From positions 62,001-126,000 of the forward strand of contig JALLLS010000087.1 in assembly GCA_025094145.1 (NCBI GenBank): a stretch of DNA of 64,000 nucleotides, in the 5' to 3' direction. Below are positions 48,841-61,837 of this stretch, one piece after another. The notes below the pieces were generated by a model. The model was not told the DNA's origin. It worked only from the letters and a program-made list of their open reading frames with translations, and did not search any database. Position numbers and translations under genes: made by a program. Every line of letters starts with the position of its first letter. Position 1 is the stretch's first letter. This DNA comes from Spinellus fusiger. Its lineage: Eukaryota; Mucoromycota; Mucoromycetes; Mucorales; Phycomycetaceae.

Positions 48841-50681
48841 TTATTGCTTTTGTTTTGTCTGGAGAGCAGCCTTCTTCTTCTGCAGTTTGTTGACCTGAAA
48901 TACCCCAAAATATTAATAAATCCCAATGCATTCTACACTGAAGAATAACTCACCTCTGTCTTCTTCTTTTCAATACCGTGCTGCATCTTCTGGTACAGTT
49001 TTCGCTGCTTGTTGGTCATCATTACTACCTTCATCTCCTTTTCTTCTTCAGTCTCCATCTTCAGATCCTTCTCCTCCTCCTCCTCCTCCTCCTCTTCCTT
49101 CATTGGCTCATCTTCTTCTGCACCATTGTCAATAGCATAGTCAGGAACATAATCTCCTGGTCTGCTCTCAACAAATGGACTCAGATGAGGAGGAAGCACC
49201 TGTCCAGGCTCATAGGTTGCTGTCTTGAGCAATTGACGGGCATTGATACAATCTGCAATCCACTGAGGCTGAATATAAGCACGGGACAAGACACGGTTGC
49301 TGACAGTAGGACGATCACACAATTGATGGGTAATCTTCTCGTCACTCTCGGAATAAGGAGGGTTTTCCCCCACAGACACATCCCAACTCACACGACCTCC
49401 ACACGACCGAATCATAAACTCAAGAGCATAACGAGGTGTCTCACGTGAAATGAAAAAGACACACTTAGCAAACAGGTTTTGAAGATTGCTGATTTCATGG
49501 GAAGCATCGTGAATTTGACGCAGGGTGATGGTTTCTTTTTCTTCGCTGCCAACACTTTTGAATTCATCCAATAAGGCTGAGTTCTCTTCTTGGCCTTCCT
49601 CTGTCTTGGTGACAGCCAAAGCACTGGCATCCAACTGACTGTACAATTCACCAAGGTTGGGTGGGTAGACAATGTTGATTTCATTGTAAAGATGGTAGTT
49701 CACAAATCCAGTCAATGTAATGTAAAAGTCCAAAAAGGTCAACATGACACGGAAGTCCACATCAGTAGGTACCTATACCCATTCTTGCTATGAATACAAC
49801 AACAACAACAACAACAACAACAAGACCCACTGTACAAATACAAAGAGTCTACTTACAGCTTGGGAGAATTGGTAAGGTACAATCCATGTAATGGTCTGAC
49901 CCTTGATTTCTGCCTGGTAGTAAATACCCTTGATAGAAAAGAAGACCTTGCGAAGACATTTTGCCTTGATCACATAGGCTTCAAATTCTGCAATGAGTTT
50001 CTGGCAGTCAGCTACAGACTTGGCTTTGATCTTTCTGTCTGCAGGCATCTTGGAGAACAAGAAAAGCATGGACAGAGCATCATCTAAATCACGCAGAGCA
50101 TCCACAAAGGTAGGATATCTAGTCTGATCAGGGATAGGTCCTTTAAAACATCACTTGGTTACCTTTCTTTTACAATATGGTCTAATGTATATACAGGCTT
50201 GTTATGTTCTTCAAGAGACTTTGCTGAGCTGTACTCTCCCTTGTGAAGCACTCTGTTAAGCTTCTTGGCAAATGCTTTGTATTGGCGGAATTTTTGTAGC
50301 AGAGGTTCGTGGAGAAGGTATTGTATGTCTTTGATGTAGTAGAAAGTAGCAGGAGCCGTAGATCCTTTGTTGGCTTTCTTTTTGTTTTTGGGATCACGGG
50401 GGTAGATGCCTTTGAGAATGCAGAGACGTCTATAGATGTAAAGCAACTCTATCAGTCATCTCACTCACAACCCTCATGTACCAAGATCCACATCAAGATC
50501 CACAAGATCAGGCCATAGCAAGCCCTCCCTTCTCTCTTTTTTTTTCTTGCTCATGAGTATTAAAAAGAAAGTATCCTCACCTAAAGTCAGCAAGAGATAT
50601 TTGCAGCTTGTTCAGAGCCCTTTGTCGGGTGATAAAGTTGGCAGCAGCTCCCTTGACGCCTTTCTTTTGTATTTTGCCCAT
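48841..50681 (-). CDS. PES1: Pescadillo homologue, ribosome biogenesis factor (Nop7/PES1)
   Basis: Nucleolar factor of the PeBoW/Nop7 complex, needed for 27S pre-rRNA processing and 60S assembly. Five exons: 50581-50681, 50163-50429, 49857-50118, 48954-49772, 48841-48894; 500 residues. It opens [19 protein letters not shown] with [20 protein letters not shown], the conserved pescadillo N domain, then [19 protein letters not shown]. The BRCT domain lies at about residues 340-430 ([49 protein letters not shown]). A long Glu run follows, then the basic [15 protein letters not shown] end. It is head to head with ribosomal protein uS8. Confidence 0.95.
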
Positions 50682-51177
50682 AGTGTAAGTTGGGGAGTGT
50701 AGGAGTGTAGGAGTGTAGGAGTGGGTGAGTGGGTGAGTGGGTGTGGAGTTTATTATTTTTTTAGTCGAGTCACCTTTTCTTCGGAAGAAGATCCCAGCAG
50801 CCTCTGTGACAGCGTATTCCTCTAGGTCATAGTGGCTTGGTTCTGCCTGCCTGAAGTTTTATCTACTGGTGCCTAGCAAGATACCCTTTCCTTCCCTCTT
50901 TTCGTTGACGTATCAGGTAAACTATTAAAGAATAGAAAGGAATCCATCTGTGCACACATCCATCCAACTGTGGCTGTAAGGAATCCTGATGCATTTCTTC
51001 ATCTGTTCAAAGAAGAAGAAATCTCGGGTGAAAATGACAGTCGACAGTCGAGAATAGGGCTCCCTCCCTTCAATGGAGCGGAGGAAGAATCCTACAAATG
51101 CACTGTAAAATAAAATAATATAAAATAACAAAGCAAAGTATATTAACGTATATGTCTATTGTTTAGCTTTATCAAAC
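50682..51177. promoter_or_regulatory. Divergent promoter, PES1 / uS8, with GA-rich minisatellite
   Basis: 496 bases between start codons. Next to PES1 lies a repeat of GAGTGTAG and then GAGTGGGT units at about 50695-50742. Next to uS8 an intron-like GTATATGTC ... TTTAG (about 51149-51165) may be a leader intron. Shared control of two ribosome-production genes is inferred. Confidence 0.45.
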
Positions 51178-51848
51178 ATGGTCCGTGTTTCTATCTTGAA
51201 CGATTGCTTGAACAACATCAACAATGCCGAAAGCCGTGGCAAGCGTCAAGTGCTTATCCGTCCTTCCTCCAAGGTCATTGTTAAGTTCTTGTCTGTTATG
51301 CAGAAGCACGGTGAGTTTTCTCTCTTTTTTTATTTGTTTGCAGTGAAAAAAAAAGCCAAACCCTACCCCACCCTACCCTATATGCATACATACACATATG
51401 TATATGTATGTATCCATAGTATAACTAGTCTGAAGTTGCTATCTACAACTTTTGACCTTTAAGTCTATGGTAGATAAATTACATGAGTGGCTTTTTTATA
51501 AAGAAAGTATTCTATTTTATCATGGCTATTTTCACTGCATCCACTCATTTGTTACATTTTTACTGATTGCTTTTATAATGATAATTAGGTTACATTGGTG
51601 AATTCGAAGAAATCGATGACCACCGCTCTGGTAAGATCGTCATCCAGCTCAACGGTCGCTTGAACAAGTGTGGTGTCATCTCCCCTCGCTTCAACGTCAA
51701 GCTCGCTGAACTCGAGAAGTGGACTGCCAACTTGTTGCCTTCCCGTCAGTTCGGTCACTTGGTCTTGACCACCTCTGCTGGTATCATGGACCATGAAGAA
51801 GCCCGTCGCAAGCACGCTGGTGGCAAGATCCTCGGATTCTTCTACTAA
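51178..51848 (+). CDS. RPS22: 40S ribosomal protein uS8 (S15a/Rps22)
   Basis: Component of the small cytosolic ribosomal subunit. Exons 51178-51310 and 51589-51848, phase 1 junction; 130 residues, the normal length. It opens [20 protein letters not shown], continues [20 protein letters not shown] and [19 protein letters not shown], and ends [18 protein letters not shown]. The 278-nt intron is longer than local introns, common for ribosomal protein genes in fungi. Codon use is visibly biased (GTC, ACC, GCC, AAG), as expected for high expression. Confidence 0.97.
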
Positions 51849-51999
51849 ACCATCCAAAAATAACTCAACTCAACTATAATAGCATTGCTCTCATGTCAAC
51901 TGAGTTCAAGTCATGCTATTATAATAAAAAGAGAAAACAAAGCAAGCATCGTTCTATCAATTATGTTTATGATGGTAGGATAGATTAGAAGGGTTATGT

Positions 52000-53397
52000 T
52001 TATTGGTGGGTCTGGAGTTGCTTCAGTAGGGTTTGGAGATCAGAGTAAAAGTGGAGACATTCGAGAGCAGATTTTACCTGTGTCTCTTGGGTAGAATTGT
52101 TGGACAGTGGTGGGGCTGCTTGTAGTAACATCTGTAGAATAAAGAGGGGGGGTAAGACTTGTGAAGGATGGTCATGATGATGAATAAGCTTACATGGATG
52201 AATTTACGCTTGGAAGCATCATAATCGAACAAATCCATATAGTCCTGGGCCTAAATTCATAAGGAATAAGGATAGATGTAAATATATAGATATATGTTTA
52301 TATAAAGGTCAATACGAGGATATTTACTTGGGACAATAAGTGTTGGTAGTATTGGCTGTCAGTTGCAAGGGCATGTTGTAAGACAGTGAATCTTTCTCTA
52401 TCAATGCGACATTTGCCAAGACCCTTTAAGAGTGGTTTTTCTTGGTATAGATTGAATGGATTTTGTTGTTGTTGTTGTTGTTGTTGTGGACTAGGCGCTG
52501 ATGATGTCTCGGACCATGTAGGACTGACTGTCTTTAGTTGCTGTTGTTGTGTGGTGGGTGTGTTGCTGCTGATAATAGGAAGAGATGGCAGTGTGTGTGT
52601 TCTATGTCTCAACCGAATCCACCGTCTTCTCCTCACAAAAGACCGAAAATGTTTGTAATTTCCTACAGTGTAAGTAATCCCAACATGTGTGCTATTGCCT
52701 TACCATGCCAAGAAGCACCATGAAACTTAAGTGCATATTGCCATCCAGCTAAAGATAAAGACTAGTCAGTGGTATTTTCTATCCAATAGACACTGCTAAT
52801 ATCTTTACAACATATATCTTACCTTCATCCACATCATCTGTCATATCCACCATCCACTGTTTACTAGCCTGTAGAATGGATAAAGTAAATGTAAAAGTAC
52901 ACTACAGCAATGTCTATCTTACCCATTCCCATGTAGGATCTGGCAATTGATAAGTAGTCGTGTCCATTGGTGTGTATCTGTAAGTGTAGTATATAAGATA
53001 CCGCTTTATTACTGTAGTCAAATCTACCTCATATCAGAATCACACCATGGATGAGGGTCAAATTGAAGAAGACTGCCCATAATTGTCAGTGGTAGGGCAA
53101 CAAGTCAATGTCACCTACGTCTTTGAACTGTAGCCTATAATCCAAGAACTAATACTAATAAGCCTATTGTACTGTATTGTACTGTAGTTTAGTGTGCAAT
53201 TACCCTCTCTGACACTCATACACTATATCATATATATATTCTTCTCTTGTGTGGTCATGGGGTGGTAGTGAAGGAAGAGGAAGTATGACATTAGCTTGAC
53301 GGTGGACTTTTGGCTTTTGTAGAATATCTTTGAGTGTCTTTCTGACTTGAAAAGGCCTTTGCTTCATAGACTCGTTATAGTGTTTGGGTGCCGTCAT
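52000..53397 (-). CDS. Dysferlin/peroxin (DysF) domain protein
   Basis: DysF domains occur in Pex23/Pex30-type peroxins, Spo73 and TECPR1, at membranes and contact sites. ATG at 53397; many small exons. Exon 1 (53204-53397) ends YECQRG, a 9-nt exon at 53119-53127 adds Ser-Lys-Thr, and exon 3 (53028-53072) reads LLQFDPHPWCDSD. The DysF core then follows: TYQLPDPTWEW, KQWMVDMTDDVDEGWQYALK, FHGASWHG, and the diagnostic FRSFVRRRRWIRLR at the start of the large exon. After this come a poly-Gln stretch and helical CRIDRERFTVLQHALATDSQ. The stop is at 52000-52002. No membrane helix is visible, so it is more like Spo73/TECPR1 than Pex30. Confidence 0.75.
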
Positions 53398-54645
53398 AAT
53401 AAACAAGTAGGAAATAGGGTACAGAGATAGATAAAAAAGAAATAGAGAGAACGTCCACAGACAGAGAGATATCGGACTTTATATTATTTTTCATGTTTGC
53501 ATTTCAAGCATGACCTCCTTTAAGCCATTCTTCCTCTTATGCTCCTTTTTTGTCCCTGCCAGTGTGTGAACATCCCATTATATTCATCAACTTTAGTATA
53601 ATAAGTTATATTAATTAGTTATTAATATAATGATGATGATAGTGGTAGTGGTAGTAGTAATAGTGTGTAGTAATAGTAATAGTGTGTAGTTTGGTTATGG
53701 AATAAGACAGGAATAAAATACTAGCTGAATTATAATCCATCTCTCAGGTAAGTTAAGGTGAAGATAGAAAGGTAGAATAAAAGGAAAGGAGGAAAAGAAG
53801 GGGAGGCAAAATGAAAAGAATCTCACACCATTCCACGTTCTATTGAGGGCAGAGTCCATACAGGCTATTTGTAACAGATATTGCTGTTCATCTCATAGTG
53901 TAGTGTAGCTGTGTGGTGTAATTATATGCAAGGATAATTGTAGCTGTAGTTTATCACTTCCTTACACTAATGCATTAAAGACCTATAAAAGAATAAATAG
54001 AGAAAACACATAAGCATCCCATGACACATCCCATCAATACGGATAGATCGTCCCAGTCAAAATGTACGGTAATATTATGTCATATTCACAAATAGTTTAT
54101 TCATACAACAATGAGAATCAGCATGAGATCTGAAATAAGATGTACGATGTGCACTCTATATACTGTATTCCATATACATAGAATATACATAGAATATACA
54201 TAGAATATACTCTATATAAAAACATAAAAACATAAAAACATAAAAGCATAAAATACATATACATATACATATAGAAACCCCCTGGTTAACCTAATATGAT
54301 CAAAATATAAAAAAGAATAGACAGCCTTAAGCAAGGAGAAATACTGGTAAACGCATATTTTATAAGATTGGAATGTAGACATCTTTAAAGCAATAAGACA
54401 CTTTCTCAATGACCATCCTATAAAAAAGACAGGTATTGAAATAGGAGCAATTTTACCCTTGAGTATTCTCTGTAAAGACCCGTCCCTTTTTAAGTCTTAC
54501 GTCTTGCTAGGCAATGGGTTGTGATCATCACTTGTCTGTTTGAGGCTTGATTTGATTTCTAGTATGACTGCAACACATTCTCTCTTTTTCTTCTTCTCTT
54601 TCTCTTTTTCATTTCACTCTCTTCTATTAAATAATAGCAGACGGT
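53398..54645. other. AT-rich spacer between divergent genes
   Basis: About 1.25 kb. Contains GTAGTG/TAATAG trinucleotide-like repeats near 53634-53688, repeated CATAGAATATA near 54177-54210, and AAACAT and ATACAT runs near 54218-54272. No coding signal recognised. Confidence 0.45.
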
Positions 54646-57600
54646 ATGTCTCTCCCGCAACTGGATACATCGCATTTATCTGATGTATTGCTCAAGTAAT
54701 GCTTTTTCTCGTCTTTCTTCTCATAGTGGATCTCTTTTAAAACAACCACTACCCTACATACAACCATAGTAATGATGATAATGATAATAATAATAATAAT
54801 AATGATAGTAATAACAACAACAACAATAATAATAACAGTAATAATAATAACAATAATAATAATAACAATAATAATAATAACAATAATAATAATAGTAACA
54901 ACAACAACAACAATAATAATAATAATAATAACATTAATTATTCCTCTTAGTATCAGTGATCTCATTCTGAAGCTATTGCTCTTCTTGTTTATTCTTGTAG
55001 TCGAAGAAAGTCGCTTGATATTATATTCCAAAAGCCCTGTCCTCTCTCTTCATGGGACCGTAGTCATGATGCTATGCTAACACCGCCCATCTCTCCCAAT
55101 GCTATAGAAAATGACTTTTCCATTGTCATAAGACGTCGACACAGCTCCTGTACTGACACAAATACCCATGATTGTCTTGGTATTGTAGCTATTGAAGACT
55201 GGATAGCCATGCAGTCGAGCTACTCTTCAACAGAATCACAGTAAGTGCGGTGGTTAAAATACCTTCTTTCCTATTCATGCAACTTAACTTATCACCATGC
55301 CACGCTCTTCTCCTTTCCTCTTCAGATCATGCCTTTACTCTGGTCCTATCAACACACATGACAATAAATGTATAAAAGGCAACAATGGAATGAGTAATAA
55401 GGGATCTCATCACAGACGATCTCTTGTGCCTTTGCCATCCTTGCCTCCACCAGTACTTCCCATTGGATCTAAAAAACTCCTCACCAAAATGTTTGCACGC
55501 CGAAAATCATTCACTCTTCCTCATCCATCGTCATTGCCTGGACTTACCTCATGCTCAAAATCTTCAGCCGGGGTCTCCCCATGTATTGAAATGGATGAAG
55601 AGTATCGCTCTCATTTTGATTGTAGCTATCCTCAAACCAAAGGCATTATATCGGCAATTATGGAAGTAGCCCACCTGAAAGAGGACGAACATCTACAAGG
55701 CCATACCTTGGGTTGGGTGGGTGTAAGAGAGAAGAAAGTAGCAAACCTGCTGTCTAAAGGCTATCCATCTTCCTCTTTACTCCCTCTATTGCCTGTGGAG
55801 AGTGATCCGCATGTCTATGATTTGCTTGAAAAGGATATTCCGCGTTTTATTCATTACAGTAAATGCAATGCTACACACCAATCCATGATAAGCTCAGCCA
55901 CTGTTGAGAAATTAGTAGAGAAGTTGACACGGACAATGGGTATATATGAATCAAGACAGTCATCAAGACCACAGTTTTATGAACTTTTTTTTTATATATA
56001 ATATATTATTTAGACTCTGATTTCTTGATGGATTTTTTTCTTACTTTCCGACAGTTTGTTACTCCTATCAAGCTATGCAAATTATTAATACTAAGGTTCC
56101 GATGGGCTCTTATGAAACAAACAGACGAACGAAGATTAGTAAGAATAAGGTAAGATCTTATCATTAGTATATAAGAAAGAGATTTTGGTAACAATAAACA
56201 TGATATCAGTAATTATAACAGATGTATTTTTTTTGTAGAACTTTTGTTGTATTTCGACATTGGCTCACACATTATTGGACTTATGACTTTATGACTTCAC
56301 GTACACTTCGATTCACCTTATGTACATTCTTATCAAGGTTACAAAGTCATCCTATAGTAATGACTTCTCCACGAGATGAAAGAATTATTAAAAATCTGCG
56401 CAATCTACTGAAACGCCAGCGTAAACGATTTCCAATGGAAAGTGAAAATAGCTCTCGATATCTATCCACTGATACTGTCGGGTTGAGTCCTTTAAGTTTT
56501 CAAAGCAACAGCACACCAAATCATCTAATTATTGCATCAACAAATCATTGGCATAATTCTGATTCTCTTCATCCACTGGATACCAAGCATGAGTCACAAT
56601 CATTATTAAGTAAACATGCAACACCCAAGAAAGAGTCAGTAAATACAATCGTGAGCCTCCCTGGATCTCTTATTGATCCAAAACTCTCACTCTCTACACC
56701 CAATCTACCCTTTCTTCACAGATCTCGAAGGCTGTCTTCTAGCTCACAACGTAGTGTAAATGAAGGTACAGCATGGACAGCCAAAGTCAACTTCAGTATC
56801 AAGACAATAAAGCGTTCTGTACCGACCATGTGTCACTCTCTACTGCATGGCATTGGACCTACTCTCTCACACTTCACTCACCATCAATGCATGTGTGGAA
56901 AAGACTTGAAAGAATCAGATCTATCTACATTATCTCATACAAAAGTGAATACAAAGACAACCTCACCCTCTCTCTCTTTATCAACACCTATTCCAAGTGC
57001 ACGTCGCCTCAACCCTACCCACCCACACTACCCCTACCCTACATTAACCAATACATGTGTAGTGCACTCACCTTCATCATGCTCTACGCATGGCTTTTTT
57101 CCATTACCTTCTGACATCAAGTGTCTTGAAAACATCCCAAGACCTCTTACATTTCCCTGTTACAAGCCATTTGTATTGCGACATCGATCTGAAGTAGTTA
57201 CCCAACAGTTTTGTATTATTGAGCAACAAATGCTTCAAAATGTGACATGGGATGAGTTGGTAGAGTTAAGATGGAGAAAGCATCCGAGAGTACCTATACT
57301 ATCATCAGAGAAAGATCGGCTTGCTGAGCTCTCTGAAGAACTGTATCCGTGTGGAGGAAGAGAAGGAGGAGTTGAGCCATTGATTGGCTTCTTTAACAAG
57401 GTAAAGTAGTTCTTTTGTTTCTTTACTATCATTAACACTTGTACACAAGATATGTCAATGGGTTGCTTCTGAAATTGTAAAAGCACGGTCGCTTGAAATA
57501 CGTGTACAAACAATTGAAAAATACATTCGCATTGCCTTGGTAAATACATAACAGAAAAAAGAAGAAAAAAGTATTTACACTGAATAGAAATGTTACCATC

Positions 57601-58267
57601 AACGTAATTACAGCACTCTAATGCAGATTCTACTGGGTCTACAATCTCCTGCAGTCTCCCGCTTGGAAAAGACATGGAGTCGAGTGGACCATTATGAGCG
57701 TCATATCTTTAGTGAACTCAAGGAAATGACAAAACCCTTTCGTAATTGGAAGAATGTCAGAGATGTCATGACTCGAGCCACTGAGGATGTTTCTGAATCT
57801 TCTGCTGTAGAAAGTATCCTCACCAAAAGCCAAGTGGATCCCAGTCATGCCTTGTCTGGGCGTGGATGTATTCCTTTCCTTGGTCTTTATCTGTCGGATC
57901 TTGTCTTTAATTCTGAACTGCCTACTTTTATTGAGCCAAAAGCACAAGAGGAGAATTGTGCACTCTTGATAGAAGATAAAGAACTGAATGCACGTCTGAG
58001 CACGCACTTTGTGAATTTTAACAAATTCCGTATTACAGGTAAAAAGAGAGTTTTTCTTTTCTTTTTAATGGATATATTGTTCCTTTACCCATGGGATATC
58101 TCACTCTTTATATTCTAGCCTCAGTTGTAAAGCATGTCTTGGCCTTTCAAGTTCTCTCCCGTGCCTATAGCCATACTATTCATCCAGATGTCTTTACTGA
58201 ACTGCAGCAGATTCATTTCTTGGACAATGCAGATATAAGAAAAGCCAGTTGTGAATGTGAAGAATAA
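54646..58267 (+). CDS. CDC25-type Ras guanine-nucleotide exchange factor
   Basis: Activates a Ras-family GTPase. Exons: 54646-54695, 55001-55240, 55326-55939, 56014-56149, 56239-57400, 57450-57539, 57588-58038, 58119-58267, one continuous frame. A long Ser/Pro-rich N region leads to the REM (RasGEF-N) domain: SDFLMDFFLTFRQFVTPIKL, LVRIRTFVVFRHWLTHYW. A basic Ser/Thr-rich spacer follows. The catalytic RasGEF domain includes TQQFCIIEQQMLQNVTWDEL, GGVEPLIGFFNK, ICQWVASEIVKARSLEIRVQ, KYIRIALKCYHQRNYSTLMQ, ILLGLQSPAVSRLEKTW and GCIPFLGLYLSDLVF, and ends about 35 residues after FNKFRI. No SH3 domain is seen. The first intron (304 nt) holds a trinucleotide repeat. Confidence 0.9.
54764..54931. repeat. 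Trinucleotide microsatellite in RasGEF intron 1
   Basis: Long imperfect (AAT/AAC/GAT)n array, mostly AATAATAAC and AATAATAAT units. It lies wholly inside the intron 54696-55000 and produces spurious homopolymer-like frames on both strands. Confidence 0.92.
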
Positions 58268-58348
58268 AGAGGTTGTTATGGAAACACTCTGCTCAATGTA
58301 TTTTAATCGTATTAATAAAAAAAGAAGAAGAAAAAGAAAGAGAGTATT

Positions 58349-58558
58349 TTATGGGTTCTTTTTTCGTTCATTTTCTGACATGCTGAGTGCTTGACTGCCT
58401 GCATTATTTTTGCTGCTTTGATAACACTTTCGAAATTTCTGCATTTCTTCTTTGCACAGTCTCCAGTCTTTTTTATCATAAATGCACAGCTGAAGCACCT
58501 CATTTTCTTGTGCACATCCTGTTCTTTCAATACGTGCGTTGTAGGGATCGTCCTCCAT
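58349..58558 (-). CDS. COA4: Cytochrome c oxidase assembly factor COA4/Cmc3
   Basis: Twin CX9C protein of the mitochondrial intermembrane space, imported by the Mia40 route and needed for respiratory complex IV assembly. Single exon of 69 residues starting MEDDPYNARIERTGC. The twin motifs are CAQENEVLQLC and CKEEMQKFRKC, each with exactly nine residues between cysteines, joined by IYDKKDWRL whose Trp is conserved in COA4. No presequence, as expected. Start chosen at the ATG directly before the conserved DDPY. Confidence 0.88.
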   Translation of the reverse strand: MEDDPYNARIERTGCAQENEVLQLCIYDKKDWRLCKEEMQKFRKCYQSSKNNAGSQALSMSENERKKNP

Positions 58559-59073
58559 AAATAAATGAAATGAAAAAAAAAGTTAAGGAAATAGAAAAGA
58601 GGGAGTAGAGTAATAAGGATGGGAAATTGGAAAAGGTGGCAGTGGAAAATAAGCATTTGTGACTAAAACGTCACACTTCTTTATGGCTGTTGAAAAATGT
58701 AAAATGTAAATAAATACTATTTATTTGCACACCCATGCCAGATATTCACTGATATTTGTTATTGTTTGCTGCCACTTAGTGATATTTCCTTGTATTTAGT
58801 GATATTTCCTACTATTTCCTACTATTTCTTACTGTATCTCACAGTATCTATTGCCATCTAATCATCTCTATTGATTTCTAATCACTACTATTATTCACTG
58901 TGTCATTATCTAATAATCACTGATATTTACCTATTTATCTCTATTTCAATAGATCAGTATAAATACACACACAGACATATAATTACATAAATACATTAAC
59001 ACATAAATCACACGCTTTCTCTGTCCATATCTCTATATAAAAAAGGAAGAAAAAGAAGAGGAAGGAGAAGGAA
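58559..59073. other. Divergent spacer, COA4 / CPSF2
   Basis: 515 bases between start codons. Many short repeats of ATATTTCCT/ACTATTTC near 58778-58830. A/T-rich, with TATAAATACACACACAGACA near 58960 as possible promoter of CPSF2. No gene seen. Confidence 0.45.
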
Positions 59074-61837
59074 ATGACAAGCTATATCAAATTCACACCT
59101 ATTTCAGGTGCTAAGAATGAAGAAGCACTTTGCTACTTGTTAGAGATAGATGAAGTCAAAATATTACTCGACTGTGGCTGGTCTGATACATTTCATGTCG
59201 ATGACTTGACTCATTTAAAAAAGTACGTTTATTTTTCTTGCTCTAAAGAAAGTTCATTCTGCTGATCTGTTGTTGTCTTGGTATAGGATTGCAAAACAGA
59301 TCGATGCAGTGCTTATATCCCACAGCGACGTATCTCACCTGGGTGCTTATCCTTATGCACGTTCTTACTTGGGCATGGCGTGTCCAGTCTATTCCACTGT
59401 ACCTGTAGTGAACATGGGCAAAATGTGTCTCTATGACATGTACCAGTCGAAAACAAACGAAATGAACTTCAACACATTTACACTGGAAGATGTCGACAAT
59501 GCATTCGACAAGATCACTTCACTTCGATACTCCCAGCCCTATGCCCTTCCTGGTATTTGCTCTTATTGAATGGTAACAATAGCTTATGTTGTATAGGAAA
59601 GTGTAGTGGTATTACTATTACAGCCTATGCAGCAGCCCATACCATTGGTGGTACGATATGGAAGATTAAACAAGATACAGATGAGATTGTTTATGCAGTG
59701 GACTTTAACCATAGAAAAGAACGGTACAGGATAGATGCCTTGATTCTGTTGAGAGTAGATACTTATGGCTTATGTTTAACGTGTCTAGTCATTTGGATGG
59801 CACAGTATTGCACTCGGGTGGTGTTGTTCTGGATGCTCTGACTCGTCCCTCTCTCCTTATCACAGACGCGTTGAACGCTGCAGTCATTCATCCAGCAAGA
59901 AAAGATCGTTATGCTGCCATGTTTGGTAAGCTAATGCCTCCCAAGAGAAGTTTTCTTTCTTTCTTTCTTTCTTTTCTAATAGTCTCTCTATGTATGGTGT
60001 AAACAGAGACAATGGAAAACACTCTGCACAACAGTGGCTCTGTTCTTCTTCCTACAGATTCCTCAGCTCGTGTCCTAGAACTCTCCTTCTTACTTGATCA
60101 GCATTGGACAACCCACCAACTCCCATTCCCACTGATCATGTTAACCAACACTAGTTACCACACAGCTCATTTTGCCAAAATCATGCTTGAATGGATGGGA
60201 GATGATCTCACCAAACACTTTTCACAAACACGCGAAAACCCATTCGAGTTCAAGTACCTGCGTCTCTGCCATAAAATAGAAGACTTGGAGCAATACCCTG
60301 GTCCCAAAGTAGTGATTGCTAGTCATACCAGTCTAGAAACTGGATTTGCTCGTGAACTGTTTTTAAGGTGGATGGAGAGAGTGCCAGGACAAGTGACCAA
60401 CACTCTTATTCTGACGGATCGCTCTTCTCCTGGATCCTTGGCAAGAACACTGTATGAGGACTGGGATGAAAAGACAAATGTCATTTTGGAAACAGACGCC
60501 CCCTCAAGTACACGGACAAAGGCACCCGTGAAACCTGCCATTGAATACGATGCATCCCATCATCTGACTGTGTTTCGTCGTGTGCCTCTTGAAGGAGTTG
60601 AATTACAGGAACACGAAGCAGTGCAAAGAGCACAGGCAGAGAGAGAAGCAGCACAGGCAGCAATGATTGCACGCAGCAAGACGATCATTGAAGATGAGTC
60701 GGATGCTTCTGATATTGATGAAGCGGATGATACAATGGAGGATTTGATGACCACCCAATATGATTTGTATGTGAGAGATGCGGGTCGATCAGGAGGATTC
60801 TTTAAGCAGGCACAGAGTTATCGCATGTTTCCTTACCTTGAGAAGCGGAAGAAGATTGATGATTATGGTGAAGCCATTCAAGTAGAGCATTATATGAAGG
60901 ATTCAGATCTGGATAGAATTCAAACAGAACGTCAGTTGGTAGGAGAAGGAGCTAATTTTGGGAAAGAAGAAGAGACACCCATGGATATTCAAGAACCATT
61001 ATTGCCTGGAAGAGACCAAACACCTACAAAATACATTAGAAATGAACAAGATGTACAGGTGCACTGTTTATTACGCTATGTGGATTTGGAAGGATTATCA
61101 GATGGTCGTTCGATGAAAACCATTCTACCACAGATTGCACCCAGAAAACTCGTAAGAAAGAATATCTATTGGAGAGAGAGAGAGAGAACCCTCCTCATCC
61201 TAGTGTTGCATCTAGATTATTATCCACGGTACTAAAGCATCCACAGATGACTTGGCACAAGCATGTCAGAGCATGGATCACTTTACAAAGGAAATCTTTA
61301 CACCTTCTGTGGGTGAAGTACTAAACGTGTCTGCTGCCACCAATATCTACAGAGTCAAGCTGACAGATGCTTTAGTGAGCTCATTACAATTCTCAAAGGT
61401 AAGAACTACATTCTCTTTCATAAGGGGTTGAGGAGTGCAATAAGGATATTAACTGTAATATGTAAGCTGGATGATTATGAATTAGCGCGTGTGTCAGGCA
61501 GAATTCATTTTCCTGAGGATTCTACCACCCCTTCTTTGGATGTGTCTGTATCTGGAGAACCCACTAAATGGGAACCTTCTGTCTTTGTGGGTGATGTTCG
61601 GTTAACTGAATTCAAGCGTCTTTTACAAGCCGAGGGTATTTCTGCTGAATTTAAGGGAGAGGGTATGCTTGTATGCAATGACCAACTGGCAGTACGCAAG
61701 GTAAGTAACAGAGATAGACACCAGGTATTGATGAATGTGTATAGACGGGCACTGGACAGCTGCTCGTAGAAGGTGTTCTTTCTACAGACTACTACAAGAT
61801 TAGATCCTTACTCTATGCTCAACATGCTATCCTTTAA
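59074..61837 (+). CDS. CPSF2: Cleavage and polyadenylation specificity factor subunit 2 (CPSF100/Cft2)
   Basis: Non-catalytic metallo-beta-lactamase/beta-CASP partner of the CPSF73 nuclease in mRNA 3'-end formation. Early exons: 59074-59222, 59287-59552, 59597-59723, from 59789. It opens [20 protein letters not shown] and [10 protein letters not shown]. The HxHxDH metal motif of the active paralogue is replaced by [16 protein letters not shown], as usual for CPSF100. Beta-CASP blocks: [36 protein letters not shown]. The acidic insert [19 protein letters not shown] follows. The C-terminal part has [18 protein letters not shown] after an intron ending at 61214 or so, and finishes [20 protein letters not shown], stop 61835-61837. 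One short intron lies just before TGTGQ. Confidence 0.92.

Noticed and set aside
54749..54934. Minus-strand poly-Leu and plus-strand poly-Ile frames
   Set aside because: They arise from the trinucleotide microsatellite inside RasGEF intron 1, not from coding sequence.
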